Shown: in pieces, positions 1-11,200 of the stretch
How positions within the stretch are numbered: position 1 is the first letter of the stretch
Layout of the letters: every line of letters begins with the position of its first letter
The notes under the pieces: generated by a model
Databases searched by the model: none
What the model was told of the DNA's origin: nothing
Seen by the model: the letters and a program-made list of their open reading frames with translations, nothing else
Assembly (NCBI GenBank): GCA_013399115.1
Contig: VXAA01003306.1
Span: forward strand, 252,617-316,616
DNA: 64,000 nt
DNA from: Anseranas semipalmata
Lineage: Eukaryota; Chordata; Aves; Anseriformes; Anseranatidae
Reading direction: 5' to 3'
Made by a program: the position numbers and the translations under genes

Positions 1-3000
1 CTCTCCATTGACATACACAGTTTTTTACATTGGGATAAGCTGAAGACAGCATCTGGCACTACGTGTTGGCTCAATTAATCAGTGATTTCTCACAAAGGCT
101 CAGTGCCATTAATGAGTACAGTTAACAAGCAGTGCTTCGCTAGCTGTAGATACCTCTGTTGACCTGTGTGTGTCAAGCCCATATAAAAGCCTGAAGGAAG
201 GACAAGGCCAAGGTTGGCATCCGGGGGGGTGAGTATGCTCTGGCCCCTCTGTCGTGCCATCCCGTTCCCATTGTTTTTCTGTTCAGTGCGTGGACATGGG
301 GACAGGCTGGAGCCTGCACTGCTCCCACCAGCCTGGACCGGAGAAATGCTGCTGAGCTCTCTGGGGTTGTTAGAGCCACGCTGCCGGTGGTGCCTGGGAC
401 AAGGAAGGGCTGGGGACCGCTGTCACCCCTGCTGCCATTCGGCATGGGTGTGGGAGCATCTCCCCGGGTGTTCCTGTACAGTTGTCTGTACCCAGCCACC
501 GCTCCCTGCCATCCTCACTCCTGCTCCCCACACCTCTGTATGCCTTGGGTCTGGGGGCTGCGAGGAGCCTGCAAGGGCAGAAGACCCAGGTCCCCTGTCT
601 GGTGGAGACTTTGCCCTGCCCTGTACAGCACTGCCAGCATCTGTCTGAGGGTTACCCAGCTGAGGTGGTGGGTTTCTTCTCATGAAAGTTCATCTCTTTC
701 ATGAATGACAAAACTATATTTATCATGCATCAAAGCCGCTGTGGATTTTGCAAGGTTTTAGGAAGAATCAGGTGGTGTGGGAAGAGCTCCCGCAGTACAC
801 AGGTGTTTTCGTAACAACAGCTTGGGAAAGATTTTCCCTACTTCTCTGATGGACATCCGTGTATCGGCCAGAGAAAGGAGAGCTCTGGCAGGCAGAGCCA
901 GCTTCCAGAGAGGCAAGGTACCGCACGGAAACAAAACAGGCCAGCGCGGAGGGCAGAAGGGATTACATGGCTGCAGCTCTCAATCACTGAACCATGCTGC
1001 CCACAAAGGGCCCTCCAGTGGCCAGAACATTTTTAGATGCAGATTGTCCTCTGGAGCTGAGCCTGCCACAAAGTCCTGTGTGACCAGAGCTACTTGACAG
1101 TCACGGCCCTTCCTGCTTGTTTCAGGCTGCCCGTCTGGGACAGAAAGTAATTACAGTCACAACACAACAGGTCTTCTCCCTTCTCTCTCTCTAAGTGAGC
1201 ACTATACCAGTATTAGAGGAGAAATCATTCTGTTCAAGTCAATATTTAAGTTCAGAGAATCTAAAACTTGCCATGAGTCTACCTTCTTTCTCTGTACAGT
1301 ATCTTTTCTTTTAAAATACTGTCATATAAAAATGCATGTAAGTATAACTGTAATCTTGATTGTCTTGATAGCAAATGCATTTCTCTGTTCTGTTTGTGGA
1401 CAAGGACAAAGCTCAAACACAGCTGTCTTTATGTGCTGTAAATAGCTCTCATTCCTCACCGTGAGCTCTCAACAGGTGACATTGTATTAGTAGGCATCAT
1501 TCATTTTGCAGCAAAGCTTTGAAATCCAACCCAAAAGTTGGTTCTCCCTGGGGAAAGGCTCTACAAACACAGAATGACAGGCCAGTTCTGGCCTGAAAAA
1601 TCTCCGGTTTTAGTTGCGGTGTACAGAGGCCAGGCAAGAGCTAAAAATGTTCAGGCTACACACAGTGGATCCAGGCTGTGTAAGAACCTCAGCTGAGCTG
1701 TGGTGTGTTCTGGAGATCTGCCTACAGCTCACATTGCTGCAGAGGTGAGGCTGCACACGCAGAAAGCAGGGAACCAGGGCAATGGTGCTTGAGCTGTCCT
1801 CTGCAGCTCCCCCCTAGCTTCCTCAGACTGCAAAGCCCAGATGGAGGAAGTCCCCCTTCCTCCCCCTCACAGTCTCCCACATCTTGTTATTCCCTTCTCA
1901 GCATCACCAGGTGCCTCTTGGTCTCCTACTCCATACATTGGTAGCCAGAGCTGAGGGTCTTCCACCAGCTGCAATGTACTGGGCAGCCAACCGCCTTTGG
2001 GGTCCTCCAGCTACTGGTCTTAAGCAGAGATGTCTCACAAGGGTCCTCGGTTGTGTCCTTTCACCCTGTTGTCCCTTCAGCTCTATCTTTCCCTTACTTC
2101 CTTACACTCATGGCAAAGCTATTTCCACCTCTGATAGAATGGAGATTCATTTTAATCATGCAGTGTTTGTGCCAATTCTGGCCTTTTGCGACAGTGAGGA
2201 GAAGCATAAGAAAAAAGCATGTTATGAAGTGCTAAATGGATGTGCAAGACAGAAAGCTGCTAGTGAAGGAAGGGCTTTTTTGCAGCTCCACGTGTGATTA
2301 GACACAGGAAAATTATCTGCAGGGAGCCTCTCAGGCCCAGGTCAGAAAGTTACAGCACTTGGATGGCTGGAGCAGACCTCAGTGAGATACATCAATACTC
2401 TGCTTCCAGAAAACTCAGTCGTTGAAAAATAATGCTCTATTTGTTATTGTTTGTTATGGTTTACAACATGTGCTCTGTATTAATGTAGATAACATATAGA
2501 AATGCAAGCAAGCAAACAAACAAAAAAGGACAATCTTGCATTAAGTTTGTAACTTGGACAAACACGGCGGGATTTGGTGGGAAACGTGGGGATTTTGTAG
2601 AAGTGCATTCTGATCTGTGTGCTGCATGGGGAAATGCATTAGCCTTTTCGGGAAGATCAAGCTGGTAAGAGGAGGAAGTTAAATGCCTCCAGGCAAAAAA
2701 TATTCTATAATTAATAGAAAAATAAAAACAATATAATAATAATAATATAAAATTATNCGATTTTTTCCATGTTGCCAGCTATAGTGACAAATGAGATGTG
2801 AGATTATTGTATCTAAAAGGTTTTGCAAAAAATGTTTTCCTCTTTTCATGTCATTTATACTAGGTATTTGGCAGTAATCAGCATAAAGCCAGTGCCAGGA
2901 GAGTTTGCAAGGGTTGGATCCAGCTGTGCAGATCCACGGGCCTGCGCACCCCTCTTGCAGACAGAATTTACTCAAGTTGCTAATGTTAATCATACATATT

Positions 3001-3879
3001 TTTGCAGGATCAAAGTCTTTATTTCCACGGAGGACTTTTGATTCTTTTACTAGCTTTAAAGAGTAATTGCCATGTGCTTCTTTTGTTTACCACTGGTAGA
3101 TAATCACCTTCTGGTTAGAGCAGTGACTGGCAGGAAGAAAATCAGACATTTCTGCAATGGCACTGTCTTTTTATATGACTTTAGTATTTCCCATGTTAAT
3201 AAAGGTTTGCAGGATGTGATGCAAATTCCTGGTGGGGCTCCGTGCCCTGCAAGCTGCTCTGTCTGTGGTAGATCCCTGCTGTAAAGCCCCCCTGTGTGCT
3301 GATGTGTCTTTTTAGGTAGTAAGTACTACCTGTATTAAAAATATTGTATCCTAGTAATTTTCTATAAAGGTCTTATACTGTGTTTTTTTTTACAGCTTCA
3401 GCCAGGAAATACTTTATTAGTTTACACAATTGGATGCTAAACCCACAGCCTCCAGAGCTGTCACAAGTGAAGGGTCACTCATCCCGTTGATGACACAAAA
3501 GATCTTGCCTCCTGTGGAAGGACTTGTCCCGAAAGCCAGTGCAGCAGGCACTTAGGTGTTCCCCCCTCCCGCCACCTGCTGAAGGACATGTCGCTTTGAG
3601 CTGCAGCATCGGGACCATCTAACCGGAGTCGTGCTGCCCACCGGCTTCTGTCAACAGTGAGAAAAACAGCTTTCGGTGAAGGTGCCATCACTTGACCCAA
3701 CACAGCGGAGCTTTGTGACTGTGTGGTGCAGTGCAGCTCTGTTTGGTGACTTTTGGGCAAAGCTGGGGAGGATGCTCCCGTGCTCCAAGCTGAGGAGGTA
3801 CTGGTCTCCCCGGGGAAGGAGAGGTGACGCTTCCTCGACTCATGTGCATGATGCAGCCTCCAGCCCACCGGGCCTCTCC
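1..3879. other. Upstream flank of NCOA6, no gene recognised
   Basis: I see no convincing exon here. There is a GC-richer patch at about 200-680, an AT-rich stretch at 2690-2760 with a single ambiguous base at 2757, and an AATAAA at 3198-3203 that could belong to an upstream + strand transcript. In human the gene upstream of NCOA6 in the same orientation is GGT7, but no gamma-glutamyltransferase-like peptide is readable in any frame. All open frames here are short and look like chance. Confidence 0.5.
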
Positions 3880-4061
3880 GCACCACCACACTCAGAGGGG
3901 GTGGCTTTGTGCCCGTCTCTTGTCTTCCCGGGGAGCCGCTGCGAGGAGGGGGCTCCTCCATCCCGAGCGGCGCCCCGAGCTCAGGGCCAAGGTGTCCCCG
4001 GGAGCTGGCTGCGGGCGCCTGGGGTTGCGGAGCCAGGAAAACCGGCAGGGCGCTCCCAGAG

Positions 4062-4072
4062 AAGATGGCGGC
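4062..4072 (+). promoter_or_regulatory. Consensus YY1 binding site (AAGATGGCGGC)
   Basis: The 11-mer AAGATGGCGGC matches the YY1 consensus exactly. In vertebrate promoters this element is typically just downstream of the transcription start and oriented with the transcript. Here it reads in the + direction, as NCOA6 does, inside the CpG island. A transcription start shortly upstream of 4062 is therefore plausible but not proven. Confidence 0.55.
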
Positions 4073-4378
4073 CCCTTCCCCGGGAGCGCCCGCTGGGGAA
4101 GGCTGCTCCCAGGGGACCAGAGCGGGCACCGAGGTGTCCCTGTGGCTGGCGGGGGGGGCTCCCGGGGGCACTCGCCCACCTCTGGCAGGGGTGCGGGCTG
4201 GGCCCCCACGGAGCGGGGCCCCCACGGAGCGCCGTCCCCCGGCCGTGCCGGCGCCTGGCCGCGGCTGCGCCCCCTTTGTGCGGAGCGGAAACCTCGGTCC
4301 CGCCGCGCTCTCGGCGAGGAACGGGACCGGCGGCCCCGGGCCCCCAGAGCCCTCAGAGCCCCCAGAGCCCGCAGCTCC

Positions 4379-5022
4379 NNNNNNNNNNNNNNNNNNNNNN
4401 NNNNNNNNNNNNNNNNNNNNNNNNNNNNNNNNNNNNNNNNNNNNNNNNNNNNNNNNNNNNNNNNNNNNNNNNNNNNNNNNNNNNNNNNNNNNNNNNNNNN
4501 NNNNNNNNNNNNNNNNNNNNNNNNNNNNNNNNNNNNNNNNNNNNNNNNNNNNNNNNNNNNNNNNNNNNNNNNNNNNNNNNNNNNNNNNNNNNNNNNNNNN
4601 NNNNNNNNNNNNNNNNNNNNNNNNNNNNNNNNNNNNNNNNNNNNNNNNNNNNNNNNNNNNNNNNNNNNNNNNNNNNNNNNNNNNNNNNNNNNNNNNNNNN
4701 NNNNNNNNNNNNNNNNNNNNNNNNNNNNNNNNNNNNNNNNNNNNNNNNNNNNNNNNNNNNNNNNNNNNNNNNNNNNNNNNNNNNNNNNNNNNNNNNNNNN
4801 NNNNNNNNNNNNNNNNNNNNNNNNNNNNNNNNNNNNNNNNNNNNNNNNNNNNNNNNNNNNNNNNNNNNNNNNNNNNNNNNNNNNNNNNNNNNNNNNNNNN
4901 NNNNNNNNNNNNNNNNNNNNNNNNNNNNNNNNNNNNNNNNNNNNNNNNNNNNNNNNNNNNNNNNNNNNNNNNNNNNNNNNNNNNNNNNNNNNNNNNNNNN
5001 NNNNNNNNNNNNNNNNNNNNNN
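4379..5022. other. Assembly gap (644 N)
   Basis: This is a run of N in the middle of the CpG island. The left edge is a short direct repeat of CAGAGCCC-type units (about 4341-4375), and both edges are extremely GC-rich, which explains why the assembly failed here. Any frame running through it consists mostly of unknown residues and has no coding meaning. Confidence 0.99.
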
Positions 5023-5225
5023 GGCTGCGGCCCCGCGCGCCCCGGGCTGAGCGCTGCCGCTCTCGCCGCCCCTGCGCCGCCGCGGCCCGGGGCAGCCCGG
5101 ATCAGCGCCGTGCCTCTGCTCGTGGCCTGTGCCCGAGCCTTCCCGGGGCAACGGGGGACCGCGGGAGTCCGCGGGGCCGTGCCCAGGGCTGTCTTCTGTT
5201 CCGTGGCGGGGGAGAGCGCTGCTGG

Positions 5226-8200
5226 CTAAAACTAGAATGCAGTCGGAGTGCTCTCCACCATGGGAGCTTCTCGTCTAACTTGGGACGTTTCTGTTTTTAG
5301 TTTCCCTGCCCTGACCTCACGCAGGCATGGATGTCTTTCTAAGACGTCAGTGAAGGTGCATTGAGATTTGTTTGAGCCCAAGCTTTTGTTTGAATTTCTC
5401 CATAACTCTTTAAGGCAGTAATAGGTTTCTTAATTTATTCCCTTGGTTTGATTTCTGCATTTCCCTAAATTTCAATACTTTTAGAACATCTCAGAATACT
5501 CGGGGTTCTGATTCCTTCTGATTTCTTTGCAGAATGGTGGAAATGGGAAGTAGCAAGCTTTTCTGTTGCTCTCCTTGGCATGGTTTTGAAAGCTGGCTGC
5601 AAACTGCAGCTTTCTGAGCTTTGTCTCTAAGACTTCATAACCCCTCATGTTCCGGACACACACATTTGTGCTCATTACCCTAGCCAAGTTGTGAATAAAC
5701 TACAGAAAACTAGTAGAAAACTGTAATAACATCTTTCTCAATTGAATTTTATTGTGAGAAAGACAGTGCTTCCTATTGGTATTTAGAGCTAGTGTTCTTT
5801 CTAGTCTTTGGCTGGTTCTCTACATATATAAATTTAAAGCATCTCTCAGTATTTCACATACGAGAAAGCAACCATGAAGAACAAATTTGGTGTTCTCAAA
5901 AAAAGGTCACCACATGAGATAACCACAACTTTTGAATTTATCGGCTCTTTTCCAGTTACAGCAAGTATTCCCAGCTTCTGTATGCATCTTGTGGAGTGAG
6001 AAATGAACACCTCGAGGCACGTATCCATAATGTCTGGGTCTACAAACCTCTGGACTAAACATACTGCACAGTGAGACACCGAGGTGTTTGCTAGAAATTT
6101 ATACACTCTTCAAGTACCTGTATTCACTGAGCCCTGTGGCTTCCTTTTAAGTTAACTGGCTTTACCAGGAAATGTTTCACAGTTGTACTGTATCCTGACT
6201 CTCCTATTAGGAGTCATAAATCAAAAGGGGAGGGAGGGCTGCAAACAGACCTGATCTTTTATTGAGAAATTACATTTCTCAGTATTTTAAAAGTACAGAA
6301 AAAAGTACTGAAGTGTATTCCATTAGGCTTCAGATTTTGGCTGGAAAAATTCCCAGGCAGCGCTCTCTAGCCATTCTCTATGGAAAGGCTGTTCTGCTAT
6401 AGAATTTGCAGGGAGGAGTTGTTTACAACAGGTTTCCAAGTGATGCAGTAATTTTACTCTATTCTACTAAAGAAATGGCTGCTTCCTTTAAAAAAAAGAA
6501 AAAAAAAAGAGAAAAAAAAAAGTGTGGGGAAACCTGAGAAATCCAGGGCCCCGCCTGCATTTGTGTACTAAGTATTAGTGTTTTCATTTTCCAGATGCTT
6601 ACATACTTGAAAATATAGGGGGACAGAGTTAAATTCTGATGAACAATTGTAATATCACTCAGTTCTTCTTGGGTATGATGCTGTCAAAGGTTGCATCCCT
6701 TTGTAGTAGATGTTAAATATTTTAAACTCATACTGCAAATGTCTTTAACAGTTTCGTTATATTTTTATTTTCTAATACTATATTGTTTGCTTTTGGCTGG
6801 AAGCTGGAGTTGCAGTTGAGTTACGTAGATGTACTAACTTTAAAAGATTTGCAGAGCCAAAAGATGTGCTACTGAAGATATTGACAAGTTCAAGTGGCTG
6901 TAACAGTTCAATTACATTGGGAATAGGGAAATTTTATAGGTCATTAGTGTCCCTCTGAAGGGCAGAAGGCATGATGTTGATATCTGTTTCAAAATCATGT
7001 GGTCTCTATTGAGAAATACAGCCGCGGCGGTGTACAGAGAACACTAGCTCACGGAGCGCCTGTCAGTATGCACAGCGCCCACTGTATGAACAGCAGCGCT
7101 TAAACCTGACCGCGTGTCTTGTATTGCAAAAATTGTGTTCAAGCATAAACTTGTTCCTTAACGTTGGGCCAGAGCAGAAGCTATGGGAAAGAACGCTTAG
7201 AGCTGGGAAATGTTAAGGGGCAGAAATGGAAAGAAAAATAATCCTAGACATACACAGACCTGAGGCAGGGAATACACATCATCAGATTCCAGGTGAGAGA
7301 TTTTCCATCTGTTAGCCAGATGACCAATTCGTGTTTGCTTTATTGAGGCAATGGTTATTGTGTATTCTGTCTGACGCTTGCTCTGCCCTGTTTGCAAACT
7401 CTTCTGTCACTTCCAGAACTCGTGTTCTTCAGCAGGAACTACCCCGTGCAGATAACATTTCAGCCACATAGTCGGTGTGTTTCTTACTTTGTACACATTG
7501 ATAGCTGAAGGTTTGGCTCAAGAGAAACTTTGATTGTCTAGTGGCCTGACTAATTAGAAGGAAGAAAATTAAAAAACAAAACAAAACTTTCCAGTGATGC
7601 AGCTGGCGTTGACAGTTCAGCTAAGCTTTGGATTGCACAAGAGAGGTAGTAGTGGAAGTTTTCCAGAGTCCCAGGAGCATGGGATTTTCATCGGTCTGTT
7701 GGGCACCAGGGCTCATTTTCCCTCCATTGTGTCTTCTGTCATTAGTCCCTGCTACTAACAGCATCCCATCTGCATCCTGAATAGCCCTTCCAAAGTTGTT
7801 GTTGACATACTTACAAATAGGAACAAGAAGTGAATTCTGGTGTGTGCGTGTATATATATGGTGACCTTGATGTTGTGTCACAGTAAATAACTCTTCTTCA
7901 TGTATTTAGGGAAAAGAAAGATGAACAGTCTGTGTCACGGGAGTATAACTGGTGTGGGAGGTGCTCAGTGGACCCCGCAGCATGCGAGAGCCATCATCTT
8001 TTTGGAACTGAGAGGGCTGTTTCTGTCTTCTCCAACTTGAATGAGTAGTTTTGAAGCATAGCCCTACATAGGGTTTTGGATCAGATTTGTACAGTAATTG
8101 AAAAGTACAGTAGAAGAGTGATGCCTTGTCTAAATTCATTTGTCTTTATATAAACTGATAATTTGGGACAGGAAGTTGCCTGTATTGTGTATGTGGGAGT

Positions 8201-11200
8201 CTGAATTTTAAGTTTGCAGTCTATGAAAGGGAATGATGTAGTTATTCCCACCCAGAGATGCATGCTGTTAACATCTCCAAGTCCTATGCATATCATTTTA
8301 ATTTTATAATTTTTACTCTTTCGATAACCAAATAAATGATATTCCAAGACTCCTGAGCTGGTATGAGATTCCATTTCTCCTTGTGCTTTCTGGGTAGTAC
8401 TTATAGAGACTGAATTCGATGTAAGCCCCTGTATTCTGCATACATGTGCATGGGCACACTCTCACAAGCCTCTTGGATAATACAAGGAAAACATGAAGAA
8501 TTATTTCTGCCTTGCTTCCTGCTAAATTGGAAGTTTTGGCTTGTGTAATACATCACTTTCCAGGCAGTGGGTGGAGAGCTTGTGAGAGATGAGATAGAGG
8601 GCTCAATCTGACAGTTCTGATGGGTCCCTGCTGGCTTTTCCAGAGAAGTTGAGGAGTTAGCATTTGCAGTCTTGGGCTTTAGGAGCTGAACCTCCCAAGG
8701 CAGAAACGTTACCATTTTTTTTATTGAGGCTCAGTGAAGAATAAAATTGGACAAGAAATAGTGTCTCATCTTCTGGTTGCAGCGTAGGAGAGTGTTCCTT
8801 CTGAGGTTTTCTTGGGGGATTCTTCCTATCCCCACAAGAATACATTGCTGTCTAGTTCTGTTGCATCCTAGTTTTACCATCCTAGAGATTATGTGGTTCT
8901 TAAGAGCAGTAGTGGCAATAAATAACACTTTGGGAATTTCATTTTGATAAAAACCTGGGAGAACACCAAATACGCAAGTTTTTATACAAGCAGGAAAATC
9001 TCAGAATAATCTTGATTTTAACAAAAGCTATACCTACTTAATATGCATTTATGATGATTTTTTTTTTTTTGTCAGAGATAACATTCTCCTTAGTCAGTGC
9101 TTCATATCAAAAGGATTACTTTTAAGCCATTTATGTTAGCTTTTTTTTTTTTTATGTTATCTTTTCTTCATACTTCATAATATTTCAATATTTTACACAT
9201 TTTGGTGAAATTTCGTGGACTTTCATTACCTGGAAGAAGAGCCTAACGAAGAATATTCTTCAGTTTTCAGTCAAACTTTAGTTCAGGACTGGTAATCACG
9301 AGAATACCTGGTCTTGTTATACCAACGTTTATGAGCATCTGTGAGAATTTGGGGATAGAGGAGTTACCTGTGAGGCACGTCAGCCCAGACTGCTTCGGCT
9401 GTGGTTAAATTCAGCTTCAAATAAAGAGCTTGTCACAACACACGCAATGAATAGGTTGCTACTTGAAACGGAGTTTTCTAATAGTCTTCAGAAGATGAGC
9501 TAAAATAGTTTCTTGCCAAGATGCATCTAATTTTAAATAGCTTCTCATTTTACTTGTTTGCGGATTGCATTGATGGGTCTTAATGAAAAGTTTCATACTG
9601 CACAGCTCTGTCACAGCGTTCATCTGTTACAAGCTATGGTATCTTTTTTCCAAATAGGAATATCCTTAACATGTGAAATTAATAATTCAGCTAAGGAGAA
9701 GTATTTGCTCAGATACTACACCACATAGACTATAGCTTCCACAAGTAATGCTGTTACTGAGTTAGCTCATGATGGAGAGAGAGGGCTGGGAGCCTTCCTG
9801 TGCTGGTATCTCAACTACTGCAGGTGGGAATCTTTCCACATGGCTAACTTAGCTGCAGTTAAAACTTGTTCTGGAGTTATCATCTTGCCTTCTTATTTTT
9901 AAAGCAGCCTTGATGATCAAGTCGGTCAACTTCCATTGAAATAAAAATTAATTGCTCAGATGGAGACGTGTCTGCTGCAGCGTGGCACAAGTCGTGGAGT
10001 TTCAGTAAAGTTCATAAATTGTAGTTTCATAAAACTTGTAACAAACCAATGTTCCTCTAAATAACCTGCTATCACAGCATCAAGATAGCAAAAGGTCATG
10101 TGTTATAACAAGCTGTAGTTTTCTACTTTCAGGAACATTTAGGTTTTAGGCATTTTATGCCTGAGGGCTATGGGAGTTTAGCAGAAAATTATGAAAGCAG
10201 TGAGTAGTTATGCGTCAGAATGAATGAAGCCTGGCATCCTGTACACTTACTTGTTTTGTTGTCTTGACATTTGGGAAAGCGTAAGTTCAAACTGAAACTC
10301 TTTCTGTTGATCGAACTCTTAAAAAGGCTGTTTTTTTGAATTCTTTGTTGTCTGCTAAGGTATTCCTTTAGTCTCTAGGTATTTCCAAGGTCTCTATCAG
10401 GTAACTTATTGTAATGGAAGCTGGAGGTAATGAGCCAATGTGGATTAGCTATCTTCTGTAACCAAATTGGATATCATCTCGTGTTCAAGGGAATGAAGAC
10501 AGCAGCAGTTAGTTGTTCCTTCTCCCATCACCAGGGCTGACCATCCTCGGTTTGCTACTGGAGCTGGCTAGGGCAGCCAGCCTCTCCCCGTCCTCTGTCC
10601 CTGGAGCGGTTCTGGGTCTGTGGATCCGTGCCTTGCCCTGGGCCCAAGGTGAGGGAGGGTCCCCCGTCCCCCTGGGAGGGAGAAGCGGAGGAGCAAAAAG
10701 TCCCTTGGTGCCTTAAACCAAGGAAAATAGTCAGGGGAACATCCTTTTGTAAAAAGGGTGACAAGTTGGAACGAATGTAGTATCTGCTTTATAGTATGGA
10801 AAACATTCTTAGTTTTGACCAAAATTTAATAAATGACATTAAAATGTCGTATTTCCAATTTTGTTTTTGCCTGTCAGCTTGGTGTCTGGTCATGGCATTT
10901 ACATGGGCTTGTGCAGTCTCCAGTATAGCTGGAAACGGTGGAGTTACTGCTTATGTTTCAGCCAGTCAGGTATTTTACTTGGCCCTATGTTGCTGCTTGA
11001 ATTATAATGCTTACTGAGAAATACAAGAAGTTACCAGAGGCTGAGAAGTGTTAGGCGTCTATGAAAAGTGCTACAAAGCATATATGATCTGATTTAATGT
11101 GAATGCTGTTTCCCTCCCTTGGAGTTGCCGGGCTGGCAGAAATGCAAAGCACAATACTAAGGCTTTTAAAGTTATTTTCCTTTGTTTTCTAGATAAAAAA

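Larger units (their letters stand above)
3880..5225 (+). promoter_or_regulatory. NCOA6: CpG island, probable NCOA6 promoter and first exon, interrupted by a gap
   Basis: From about 3880 the sequence becomes strongly GC- and CpG-rich and stays so on both sides of an N run until about 5225, where it falls back to AT-rich intron-like DNA. This is the only CpG island upstream of the NCOA6 start codon, it has no evident TATA box, and it contains a consensus YY1 element in the + direction. All this fits the promoter of a housekeeping-type coactivator gene. The transcription start and first exon cannot be fixed because 644 bases are missing. The assignment to NCOA6 rests on position and orientation. 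Confidence 0.6.

Noticed and set aside
1..3879. Search for the 3' end of GGT7, expected upstream by human gene order
   Set aside because: No conserved gamma-glutamyltransferase peptide is readable; the single AATAAA at 3198 is not enough to call a gene.
3479..4225. 248-residue open frame on the - strand
   Set aside because: Low-complexity Pro/Ala/Gly composition from a CpG island, no recognisable domain, and it lies over the probable promoter.
3676..5300. Long open frames on both strands across the CpG island
   Set aside because: Most of each translation is unknown residues from the N run, and the rest is GC-rich sequence with few stops. No family resemblance.
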